A stretch of 26,008 nt of DNA from an uncultured Collinsella sp. (lineage in GTDB: Bacteria > Actinomycetota > Coriobacteriia > Coriobacteriales > Coriobacteriaceae): positions 1-26,008 of the forward strand of contig CABUZI010000010.1 in assembly GCA_902496005.1 (NCBI GenBank). Direction: 5' to 3'. Position 1 is the stretch's first letter; every line of letters begins with the position of its first letter. The notes under the pieces were generated by a model. The model saw nothing but the letters and a program-made list of their open reading frames with translations. It had not been told where the DNA came from and did no database searches. The position numbers were made by a program, and so were the translations under genes. Shown one piece after another: positions 7,313 to 14,129 of this stretch.

Positions 7313-7429
7313 TTACAGCCCGTACACCTCAACCATGGCTTCGCCGATGCGGTGGGGTACGCCGGTGACATGACCAGGCAGTCGTTCTGGTTCAATAAGG
7401 GCTATCTGGAGCACATTCTGGGGCTGTAG
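7313..7429. pseudogene. Possible coding remnant, strand uncertain
   Basis: On the plus strand a short frame without a good start reads HGFADAVGYAGDMTRQ and ends ..FNKGYLEHILGL, stop at 7427-7429, with high GC at third positions. On the minus strand a frame of about 50 codons also ends inside it, with GHVTGVPHRIGEAMVEVYGL before a stop at 7315-7313. Both look more protein-like than random DNA. No ribosome site or full-length gene is present. I cannot assign either to a family. It may be the tail of a lost gene. Confidence 0.22.
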
Positions 7430-7461
7430 CCTTCGAGTCGGCAATTCAGCTACCTGCGCAT

Positions 7462-7522
7462 ACTCGATTTACGAGGATATTCACACTCGATTTTCGAGGA
7501 AATTGGGACTCGATTTTCGAGT
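7462..7522. repeat. Three regularly spaced CTCGATTTTCGAG palindromes
   Basis: ACTCGATTTACGAG (7462-7475), ACTCGATTTTCGAG (7485-7498) and the same again (7509-7522) recur every 23-24 bp. The last two are perfect dyads, CTCGA-N3-TCGAG. They lie just after the 3' end of the minus-strand DUF5710 gene, 7 bp from its stop. They could be protein-binding sites; no T-run makes them look like terminators. Confidence 0.7.
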
Positions 7523-7528
7523 TTTGCC

Positions 7529-8227
7529 CTACAGGTAGATCCCCTCGAACAGGGTCTTGTGGAACTGGGTGTGGTGATCGCGTGCCCAGGTGAAGAGCGC
7601 CTGGTCAAAGTCGCCCTGACTGACGGGGATACCATAGACGCCGGCGACTTCCACGCGCACGAACTCCAGCGCGGGCAGCTTGTTGATGGCCGTGAGCGCA
7701 AACGGCGACGTGGACTCCTCGAACAGGTAATGGCTGCCTTGCAGCGCGCCGCAGCCGGTACAGGTGCTGGCGAGCGATGCGGTCTTGGTGGTGCGCGACG
7801 TTACGGGCTTGTAGCCGCAGCGCTCGCGCAGGTAGTCGCGGATCTCGGCCGGCACGCAGCCCAGCGCGGGGACGATGGCCACGGCGTTGGCGCGGACGGT
7901 GTCGATCGCGATGTGGCCCGTGTCGTCCATGGTGAGCGCAGCGCCGGGCGCAGCCTTGCTGCCCGAGTCCTCGGCCGCCCAATACGGAATGCCAAAGGCC
8001 GCCACCGTCGTCTGCTTGTGGCACTTCCAACATTCGCGCTTGCCCAGCACCAGGTAGATGTAGGGCGCGCTGGGGTCGGAGCGATCCACGCCGGGCAGCC
8101 ACGCGGCAAAGGGCTCGGGGTTGACGCCATCGGGCACGTACCAGATCTTCTTGGCCCGGTCCCACTTGGCGCCCAGGGCCTTGGCCTCGTCTTTGTGCAA
8201 AAAGGGAACATCGAGCTCGGTGCGCAT
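7529..8227 (-). CDS. DUF5710-domain protein with two CxxC pairs
   Basis: The protein is 232 aa. The N-terminal 40 residues (TELDVPFLHKDEAKALGAKW, then IWYVPDGVNPEPFAAWLP) match the DUF5710 domain, a short module common in proteins from plasmids, phages and conjugative elements and thought to bind nucleic acid. Residues about 65-70 (CWKC) and about 173-176 (CTGC) form two CxxC pairs that could hold one zinc ion, although they are far apart in sequence. The middle and C-terminal parts are not recognised. There is no signal or membrane segment. Start choice: AAAGGAG lies 6 bp before ATG at 8227 on the minus strand. The upstream extension to 8404 has neither a ribosome site nor domain similarity. 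A TATCCT -10 box is correctly placed 39-44 bp upstream. Confidence 0.75.
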   Translation of the reverse strand: MRTELDVPFLHKDEAKALGAKWDRAKKIWYVPDGVNPEPFAAWLPGVDRSDPSAPYIYLVLGKRECWKCHKQTTVAAFGIPYWAAEDSGSKAAPGAALTMDDTGHIAIDTVRANAVAIVPALGCVPAEIRDYLRERCGYKPVTSRTTKTASLASTCTGCGALQGSHYLFEESTSPFALTAINKLPALEFVRVEVAGVYGIPVSQGDFDQALFTWARDHHTQFHKTLFEGIYL

Positions 8228-8265
8228 GGCGGCTCCTTTGTGCGGCTTGCGGTGCATGTGCTCCA

Positions 8266-8271
8266 AGGATA
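8266..8271 (-). promoter_or_regulatory. Predicted -10 (TATCCT) of the DUF5710 gene
   Basis: On the minus strand TATCCT reads from 8271 to 8266, giving a short leader of about 30 bases. The same hexamer serves as the predicted -10 of the pheS leader. Confidence 0.4.
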
Positions 8272-8289
8272 CCCCAGCGCTGGGTGCTC

Positions 8290-8617
8290 GATACACGCGG
8301 CTGGGGTCGGCGGTGTTTGAGCTGGTGGCCGGTGGCGTCTGCTGTCTTAACGAGGCGATTGCGGCGTGGCGTGCGGTCGCTGGGTGGATGCTTCGGCCGT
8401 TCAAGAGGTCGCGGGATGTTTTGGCGGGGGCGTGTTGTCAAGCAAATGGGCAAGTGCATGGTCGGCTTTTGGTCGGTTGAGCGGCAACCTTGCCAAAAGC
8501 TTGACGGATTTGCAACTAGACGTCGACGAATGAGCACTTTGGACGCGCCGCGGCAAAAAACCGCCGATCGTTTGCCGAAAACTTAGCAGGACCGCCAATG
8601 GCCGCCGACGTGCGTGC
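8290..8617. other. Intergenic region with two dyads
   Basis: I see no gene in this part of the divergent gap. It holds two imperfect dyads: CTTTTGG (8466-8472) with CCAAAAG (8493-8499), which has an inner GGTTG/CAACC, and CGGCAAA (8551-8557) with TTTGCCG (8571-8577). Neither has a T-run. They could be operator sites for the plus-strand gene that follows. Confidence 0.35.
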
Positions 8618-8623
8618 TATCTT
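8618..8623 (+). promoter_or_regulatory. Predicted -10 (TATCTT) giving a leaderless mRNA
   Basis: TATCTT ends 6 bp before ATG 8630, and there is no Shine-Dalgarno sequence between them. The spacing would start transcription at or next to the A of the start codon. No convincing -35 is seen. Confidence 0.35.
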
Positions 8624-8629
8624 CGCGCC

Positions 8630-9733
8630 ATGAGGTACTTTATCGTTTCACATAACGCTGCGCTGGCGCTTTTGGCGCACATGCCGAACCCGCGCTTTGG
8701 GGATTCGGAACCAGAGGTCGTGTCGATTGCAGGCGCCTGTGCGCTCTTGGACCAAGAAGCGCAGGAGGTTATCGATCGCTATGACCTGGGGATCGAGACG
8801 CTGGATTTGTTGGTGCCGTCGCGCGCCGATCGTCGGCGGAGCAAGCATGTTAAGACGCACCTGTGCACCAACGAGCTCCCGGCGGGTTCGTTTATCTCGC
8901 TGGGCCACTGGATGGGCGATCTGGATGCGTACGTGTGCTCTCCCGAGCTGGCGTTTTTGCAGACCGCGCACGATGGTGATGCGGCGGCTGCCATCTATGC
9001 CGGCTATGCGATGACATCGGACTATCGGCTGGATAACCTTGCTCCCGGTGGGGTAACAAGCAGGGATGCGGGCATGCGCGATGGCAGGCTCACGACCAAG
9101 GAGCTCATCGCGGCGTATATCGAGAAGTCCCCCAAGGTGAGAGATCTTGCGAAGGCAAAGGCGCTCCTTGCATATGTGATCGAGGGGTCGCGCTCTCCGA
9201 GGGAGTCGGGGCTGTGCATGTTTATGTCGCTGCCTACGCGCTACGGCGGGTATGCATTGGGCAAGGCCGAGCTCAACAAGAAGGTCTTCATCCGCGATGG
9301 ATACAACGATGGGCGCAATCGCAGGCTTCGCGTGTTGGAACGCACACCCGACATAACGCTTACGGCTAAAGTCGAGGTGGGCATGGATAAAGTAAAGGCC
9401 GGGCTGCTGCCAGAGGTACTGACCGCGATGGTCGATTACGACAGCGATGCCATCCATGACGGAAGCGAGAAGATCCACAAGGATGCCGAGCGCCGCAACG
9501 AGTTACAGCTGCTGAGCGGCGTGGCGTACTTTACCGTGACGACTGACCAGGCAAATGACTACGACAAGCTCGTCCGGCTGTGCGAACGCATCCGGCGGAA
9601 GCTGCATCGGAATAAGCGACCCATTTTTAACAAGCCCATGAGCGGGGAACAGCGATATTTTGCCCTCAAGCGCGTCGAAACGAAGCGTTTTAAGCTTTGG
9701 CAAACGGTTATCGAGGCGCGTCAACATTGGTAG
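8630..9733 (+). CDS. AbiEi-like / Vsr-fold endonuclease-like protein
   Basis: The protein is 367 aa with no signal or membrane segment. The middle part (SFISLGHWMGDLDAYVCSPE, then LAFLQTA and AIYAGYAMTSDYRL) resembles the region of AbiEi-type and related proteins that often precedes a nuclease-like domain. Residues about 269-300 (VDYDSDAIH, then IHKDAERRNELQLLSG, then YFTVTTDQ) follow the pattern of the Vsr/DUF559 restriction-endonuclease-like fold: acidic residues D269 and D271, H276, D285, then a conserved Leu/Gly strand. This is by pattern, not by a database search. No methyltransferase or AbiEii toxin gene is next to it, so it is an orphan. Start ATG 8630 has no ribosome site but sits right after a -10-like box. 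Function is unknown; a nuclease or regulatory (antitoxin-like) role is inference. Confidence 0.65.
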   Translation: MRYFIVSHNAALALLAHMPNPRFGDSEPEVVSIAGACALLDQEAQEVIDRYDLGIETLDLLVPSRADRRRSKHVKTHLCTNELPAGSFISLGHWMGDLDAYVCSPELAFLQTAHDGDAAAAIYAGYAMTSDYRLDNLAPGGVTSRDAGMRDGRLTTKELIAAYIEKSPKVRDLAKAKALLAYVIEGSRSPRESGLCMFMSLPTRYGGYALGKAELNKKVFIRDGYNDGRNRRLRVLERTPDITLTAKVEVGMDKVKAGLLPEVLTAMVDYDSDAIHDGSEKIHKDAERRNELQLLSGVAYFTVTTDQANDYDKLVRLCERIRRKLHRNKRPIFNKPMSGEQRYFALKRVETKRFKLWQTVIEARQHW

Positions 9734-9769
9734 GGGCGGTTGCTGGGGGTGGGGCCAGGGGCCTTATTT

Positions 9770-9954
9770 TCAGGTCTAATACTTTTCCCGAGAAGTGAAC
9801 GAGTCAAAACGGACCCCCCGAAACATCGACACTTTTGGTGGCTTATTTCCTGCGGTTTTGTCATTGGAATCCTGCGGTTTTTGCTTCGAAAAGTGTGGAT
9901 GCTTCGGTGGTCCAAATAAGCTCGTTCACTTCTCGGGAAAAGTATTAGACCTGA
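9770..9954. repeat. 185-bp inverted-repeat element (MITE-like)
   Basis: A perfect 34-bp inverted repeat pairs 9770-9803 with 9921-9954; each arm begins TCAGGTCTAATACTTTTCCC on its own strand. After 7 unpaired bases the arms continue with weaker pairing for about 25 bp more (GGACC..., GAAxCATC, ACACTTTT), so each arm is about 65 bp. The centre holds two direct copies of CCTGCGGTTTT (9849-9859 and 9871-9881). It begins 36 bp after the stop of the preceding gene. No transposase is present and a clean target duplication is not seen. It could be a non-autonomous mobile element, a REP-like repeat or a long regulatory hairpin. Confidence 0.75.
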
Positions 9955-10004
9955 TTATGGGAAGGCTATCTGGATGTGGCCACGAGGCTTGTGAAGGCCA
10001 GATT

Positions 10005-10151
10005 GGGGCGGTCACCAAGGCTGTTTGGGTGGCTTTGGGCCTAATCGGGGTGATCGCTGGGGCTACTTGGGCGATTTTAGGCACGGCTGGGATGGTTATT
10101 GGAGCTGCCGAAGCGGCCTTGGGTGCCGCGGCGCCCTTTTGGCTTGGCGGC
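10005..10151. repeat. Degenerate 21-bp tandem repeats
   Basis: Seven imperfect 21-bp units follow one another. If read on the plus strand they give seven-residue units such as WVALGLI, WAILGTA and GMVIGAA, mostly with Gly at position 5. On the minus strand the same tract gives Ala/Pro heptads. The plus frame can start at ATG 9957 but has no ribosome site and runs antisense through the tRNA, so I do not call a gene. Confidence 0.4.
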
Positions 10152-10153
10152 GT

Positions 10154-10189
10154 AAAACAAAACAGCTCAGAGGCGAAGCCTCTGAGCTG
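10154..10189 (-). terminator. Terminator of tRNA-Val
   Basis: CAGCTCAGAGGC (10163-10174) pairs perfectly with 10178-10189 around a 3-base loop. On the minus strand the stem is followed by TTTTGTTTT. It lies 9 bp beyond the tRNA CCA end. Confidence 0.9.
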
Positions 10190-10197
10190 CGAACATT

Positions 10198-10272
10198 TGG
10201 TGGGCGTTAGAAGATTTGAACTTCTGACCTCTTCCGTGTCAGGGAAGCGCTCTCCCCCTGAGCTAAACGCCC
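10198..10272 (-). tRNA. tRNA-Val (anticodon GAC)
   Basis: Read on the minus strand it starts GGGCGTTTAGCTCAG and ends with AACGCCC-A-CCA. The acceptor stem GGGCGTT/AACGCCC pairs fully. The anticodon loop CTGACAC holds GAC, which reads GUC valine codons. The T arm AGAAG-TTCAAAT-CTTCT is normal. The CCA end is encoded. It is a single tRNA gene with its own promoter and terminator. Confidence 0.96.
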
Positions 10273-10301
10273 GATCAAGGGTGCGCGAGTGCGCAGGGAA
10301 T

Positions 10302-10330
10302 AATATAACGGAGCCTGAACTCGGTGGCAA
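10302..10330 (-). promoter_or_regulatory. Promoter of tRNA-Val
   Basis: On the minus strand TTGCCA (10330-10325), exactly 17 bp, then TATATT (10307-10302) make a near-consensus sigma-70-type promoter. Transcription would start near 10295, about 23 bases before the tRNA. Confidence 0.8.
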
Positions 10331-10561
10331 GAACATTTTTAAAAATCGCTTACATTGTGGAATTCGGGGGCTTTGTCATATCCATTTCAAAAGAGTCTGC
10401 TGCCGCGATTTGGCTGTCGACTAATGCAAGGCCATTGCGGTATCGAGCTATGGAAAGACGCCTGCGGAATTGTCCTACCGATAAGCGGACAAGCCTCAAG
10501 CTGGTGCCTTCGCCGTGGTAAGGTAAGCCGAATTGTTTCCAAGCTGCTTCGGGGGAGTGGA

Positions 10562-11584
10562 ATGAGCAAAGAGTGTGTCGAGCGGGTCGAAGGCGCAGGG
10601 GCTTCGGTGCCGATGACCGATATATCGAACATAGATGTGCCCGAGGGCACCGATGAGCTCAGCCGCAACACCCGTCGCGCATGGCGCGACCGCCTGAACA
10701 GCGCTTCGACGCGCAAGATGATCACGGGCGTCTTGGCTACGCTGGTGGGCGGTTCGTTTTGGGGCTTCTCGGGCACCAGCGCGAGCTTTCTGTTCGATAC
10801 CTACCACGTCGACACCTTGTGGCTTATGAGCGTGCGTCAGATTCTCGCCGGTCTACTCTTTATGGCCGTAGTTGTTACGCGCGACCGCGAGCGCCTGATT
10901 AAGCTCTGGACCACACCCGCCGATCGCAAGCAGCTGCTGCTCTTTACCGCCTTTGGTCTGCTGTTCAACCAGTTTTGCTATCTTTCGGCCGTGCGCCTGA
11001 CGAACGCCGGAACCGCGACGGTGCTCCAGTGCCTGCAGCTCGTTATCATCATGGGCTACACCTGCGTGATCGATCGCCGCATGCCGCGTACTCGCGAAGT
11101 CATCGGCATTGGCCTGGCTCTGGGTGGAACCTTTTTAATCGCCACCGGCGGCGACCCCACCAGCCTGAATATCTCGCCGCTTGGCCTGGCAGCAGGTCTT
11201 ATGTGTGCGGTCAGCGCCGCGTGTATGGCGGTGATTCCCGCCAAGATCCTGCCCGAATACGGCAGCCCCATCGTCACGGGCTCGGCAATGCTCACGGCGG
11301 GCGTGATCTCATGTGTCTTCGTGCAGCCCTGGGCGCATATGCCGGCACTCGACGCTGCCGGCGTCGAGGCGCTCGCGGTGTTCGTGGTTATCGGCTCGTT
11401 TTTTGCTTACATGCTCTATATGCAGGGCGTTAAGGACATCGGCTCGGTGCGTGCGAGTCTCATCGGAACCGTGGAGCCCGTCTCGGCGACCATCACCAGC
11501 GCCGTTATGCTGGGCACGGTGTTTTTGCCGACCGACCTTATCGGCTTTGTCATGATCATCGTGATGATGTTCCTCACGGTGTAG
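10562..11584 (+). CDS. DMT-superfamily (EamA) permease
   Basis: The protein is 340 aa. A polar N-terminal tail of about 55 residues is followed by about ten hydrophobic segments in two similar halves, the two-EamA-domain layout of drug/metabolite exporters. The first half begins MITGVLATLVGGSFWGFSG, with the family's small-residue-rich first helix. The second half holds GLAAGLMCAVSAACMAVIPA and SVRASLIGTVEPVSATITSA; the Pro after Glu in the latter is typical of the last-but-one EamA helix. The substrate cannot be told; amino acids or other metabolites are usual for the family. Start choice: GGGGGAG (10551-10557) sits 4 bp before ATG 10562. The N-terminal tail is longer than usual. It stands alone, with 149 bp before the next gene. 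Confidence 0.9.
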   Translation: MSKECVERVEGAGASVPMTDISNIDVPEGTDELSRNTRRAWRDRLNSASTRKMITGVLATLVGGSFWGFSGTSASFLFDTYHVDTLWLMSVRQILAGLLFMAVVVTRDRERLIKLWTTPADRKQLLLFTAFGLLFNQFCYLSAVRLTNAGTATVLQCLQLVIIMGYTCVIDRRMPRTREVIGIGLALGGTFLIATGGDPTSLNISPLGLAAGLMCAVSAACMAVIPAKILPEYGSPIVTGSAMLTAGVISCVFVQPWAHMPALDAAGVEALAVFVVIGSFFAYMLYMQGVKDIGSVRASLIGTVEPVSATITSAVMLGTVFLPTDLIGFVMIIVMMFLTV

Positions 11585-11733
11585 CTGGCGCCGCCACCAA
11601 GACAGAAAAGGTGTTGTGCCGCATTTTCGCCAATTGATGTCCGTGTCTGGAGTTTAGCTGTCGATGCTCAAAATGCCATAAACTAGTAACGTTATGGACT
11701 TTTTCATTGCGACTCAATTGCGAGGATTTCTTT

Positions 11734-14046
11734 ATGGCTGGTAATCACTTTAAGGGTAGCGATAGCGGCCGCCCTGCAGTTCCGCCGCGTCCGAACGGGG
11801 CTGGTAAGGCCGGCACGCCGGGCGGCGCTGGACAGGGCGGTTCCGGTAAGCGCGTGTCCCCGGGCGAGACGGCGATGTTTACCGCTCTGTACGAGCAGTC
11901 TCAAAAGGCAAAAAAGACCGGCCGTGCAAGAGGGAATGTCTTTGCGGGCGGTGCAACCTCCACGTCGCAGCCGAGCGGGGCTCCTTCGGTACCCGCGAAC
12001 AACGCAGGTGCTGCCAACGCCGCGAATGGCGCCGGCAACGTTAATGCCGGCAAGGCCGCCAACAATACTCCCTCTGCCGGTGGCGCGGGGCTTACGGGTA
12101 ACCTTGGCACGATTTACACCGGCGCCTCCGAGACTGGCACGTTCGCCCGCCTGGATGATAGCGGTGCCGAGTTTGCGGGCTCGGGTTCCAAGGAAGATTA
12201 TTACGATTTTGGCTTGAACTACGGTAGCGACGCTTCGTCGAGTTCGACCTCTGACGGTCTGGTCCGTCATCGCCATCGCAAGGGCGAGCGCAAAAAGCGT
12301 CACACCGGCGCCATTATTGCCGCTGTAGTCGCGGTGCTTCTCGTTGCGCTTGGCGCAAGCGGCTTTATGCTGCTTAACTCGGCAAAGACCGTAAAGAGTG
12401 AAGCGAAGGAGGCTGTCGAGATCGTCGGTGGCCTTAAGGACAAGGTCACGTCGGGCGATTTTTCGACGCTGCCTGACGACGCGAAGAAGATCGATGAGCT
12501 CTGCGACAGCATGAAGGCGGAGACCTCGAGCTCGCTGTGGACGGCGGCATCGTTTATCCCGGTGTATGGCAGTGACATCAACGCAGCCCGCACCATGATT
12601 GATGCCCTGTCCGATGTCTCGAGCAACGCGCTGGTTCCCATGGCCGATAACCTCTCGCAGGCCACGCCCGGCAAGCTGTTCCAGGACGGCATGATTAACG
12701 TGTCCGCGCTACAGGCGGTCGCCGATTCGCTTTCCAGCAGCTCGAAGGTGTTCAAGAGCGCCAACGAGAAGATCCAGGGCATTGGCGATACTCATATTTC
12801 CCAGGTGACCGAGCTGGTCGATAAGGCCAAGGACGGCTTTGCCACCCTCAACGGCGCGGTTGACGCGGCGGAGAAGGTCGCCCCCGTCCTTCCCCAGATG
12901 CTCGGCGTCAACGGCCAGACGCGCAACTACCTTATGTACGCCATGAACAACGTCGAGATTCGTGCTTGCGGCGGCTTTGGCGGTTCGCAGGGCCTGATTT
13001 CGGTCACAGACGGCCAGATGTCGATTGGCGAGTTTGTTCCCCGCATTGGACTCAGCGAGGATGAGGCAGTCGAGAGCGTCGACGAAGAGGATGAGGCGCT
13101 GTTCGGCAACCACAGTAACCTGTACAACTCGGGCAATACCTATTCGCCTGATTGGCCCCGCAACTCGCAGCGTGTCGCCGCGCTGTGGAAGTCCCAGTAT
13201 GGACAGGACGTTGATGGCGTCATCGGTATCGACCCGGTGTTCCTGCAGTATCTGCTGGGCCTGGTCGGTAACGTGTCACTGCCCGACGGAACGGTTGTCG
13301 ACGGCACCAACGCCGCAAAGGTCCTCATGCACGATGTGTACTGGAACTATCCGGTCGAGGAGTCTGACGGCATCTTTGCATCCGTCGCCAGCGCTGCCTT
13401 CGACAAGATCCTTGGCGGTATCGGCGATGTCGATGTTACGAAGCTTGTCAGCGCCGTTGAGCGCGGTGCCGAAGAGGGCCGCCTGATCGCTTGGATGAGA
13501 AACGATGATGAGCAGAATGCCATCAAAGAGACGGGCATTGACGCTTCGCTGCCCGATCCGGATGATCCGAGTGCCGATCCCGTTGCCGGCGTTTACTTTA
13601 ACAACCTGAGCTTCTCCAAGCTCGACTGGTATCTGAACGCCGACACGCAGATTGGCCAGGGCGTGAAGAACGGCGACGGCACGTGCTCCTATCGCATCAC
13701 CGTTACCCTGACGAACATCATGACGCAGGAGGAGGCCGGCAAGCTGCCCGACTACGTCGCGGCGAGCGCGCCCGATGCCGCGCGCGACGACGAGCGTCTG
13801 AATGTCTCACTGTTTGCCCCGACGGGCGGCAACATCAGTGACCTTACGGTTGAGGGCACCCAGTTTGGTCTTGGCGCCGCTACGTGGCATGGAATCCCCT
13901 TCTATTCGGGCACCGTTGACCTGCATGCTGGCGAGACGACGACGATCACGTATACGCTGACCACGTCGGCTGAGGCGGGGGACAAGCCGCTTACATTGCG
14001 TCAGACTCCTACATGCCAGGCGGCTCGCGATAGCGCGTCGGCGTAG
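11734..14046 (+). CDS. DUF4012-domain membrane-anchored surface protein
   Basis: The protein is 770 aa. Residues 1-165 are disordered and rich in Gly, Ala, Asn, Ser and Pro. A basic stretch (HRHRKGERKKRH) precedes one membrane helix at about 192-216 (GAIIAAVVAVLLVALGASGF). The outer part begins with a helical region (about 220-385, KTVKSEAKEAVEIVGGLKDKV). It then shows the DUF4012 core from about residue 390: NGQTRNYLMYAMNNVEIRA, GGFGGSQGLISVTDGQ, and later WPRNSQRVAALW. DUF4012 proteins are common in actinobacteria near cell-envelope or polysaccharide genes, and their exact role is not established. Start choice: CGAGGA (11721-11726) lies 7 bp before ATG 11734. The next gene, glmM, makes an envelope precursor, which fits a wall-related role (inference). 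A terminator follows. Confidence 0.85.
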   Translation: MAGNHFKGSDSGRPAVPPRPNGAGKAGTPGGAGQGGSGKRVSPGETAMFTALYEQSQKAKKTGRARGNVFAGGATSTSQPSGAPSVPANNAGAANAANGAGNVNAGKAANNTPSAGGAGLTGNLGTIYTGASETGTFARLDDSGAEFAGSGSKEDYYDFGLNYGSDASSSSTSDGLVRHRHRKGERKKRHTGAIIAAVVAVLLVALGASGFMLLNSAKTVKSEAKEAVEIVGGLKDKVTSGDFSTLPDDAKKIDELCDSMKAETSSSLWTAASFIPVYGSDINAARTMIDALSDVSSNALVPMADNLSQATPGKLFQDGMINVSALQAVADSLSSSSKVFKSANEKIQGIGDTHISQVTELVDKAKDGFATLNGAVDAAEKVAPVLPQMLGVNGQTRNYLMYAMNNVEIRACGGFGGSQGLISVTDGQMSIGEFVPRIGLSEDEAVESVDEEDEALFGNHSNLYNSGNTYSPDWPRNSQRVAALWKSQYGQDVDGVIGIDPVFLQYLLGLVGNVSLPDGTVVDGTNAAKVLMHDVYWNYPVEESDGIFASVASAAFDKILGGIGDVDVTKLVSAVERGAEEGRLIAWMRNDDEQNAIKETGIDASLPDPDDPSADPVAGVYFNNLSFSKLDWYLNADTQIGQGVKNGDGTCSYRITVTLTNIMTQEEAGKLPDYVAASAPDAARDDERLNVSLFAPTGGNISDLTVEGTQFGLGAATWHGIPFYSGTVDLHAGETTTITYTLTTSAEAGDKPLTLRQTPTCQAARDSASA

Positions 14047-14083
14047 GGTTTTTCTGGTAGCGCAGATAATCGAGTACCATTTT

Positions 14084-14116
14084 GGGGCGGACAGGTAATC
14101 TGTCCGCCCCTATTTT
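14084..14116 (+). terminator. Terminator/attenuator between DUF4012 gene and glmM
   Basis: GGGGCGGACAG (14084-14094) pairs perfectly with 14100-14110 around GTAAT, then TATTTT. It ends only about 14 bp before the glmM start codon and runs into its ribosome site, so glmM is expressed by read-through or by a promoter within 14047-14083 (a GATAAT is at 14065-14070). Confidence 0.88.
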
Positions 14117-14129
14117 GTAAGGAGAGCGC

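Noticed and set aside
9764..9958. TTAT target-site duplication around the inverted-repeat element
   Set aside because: TTAT occurs on both sides but the left copy is offset by two bases from the repeat end, so it is not a clean duplication.
9795..10424. A 209-codon plus-strand frame
   Set aside because: It runs from inside the inverted repeat through the antisense of tRNA-Val and the tRNA promoter, so it cannot be one conserved gene. Only its repeat tract is noted.
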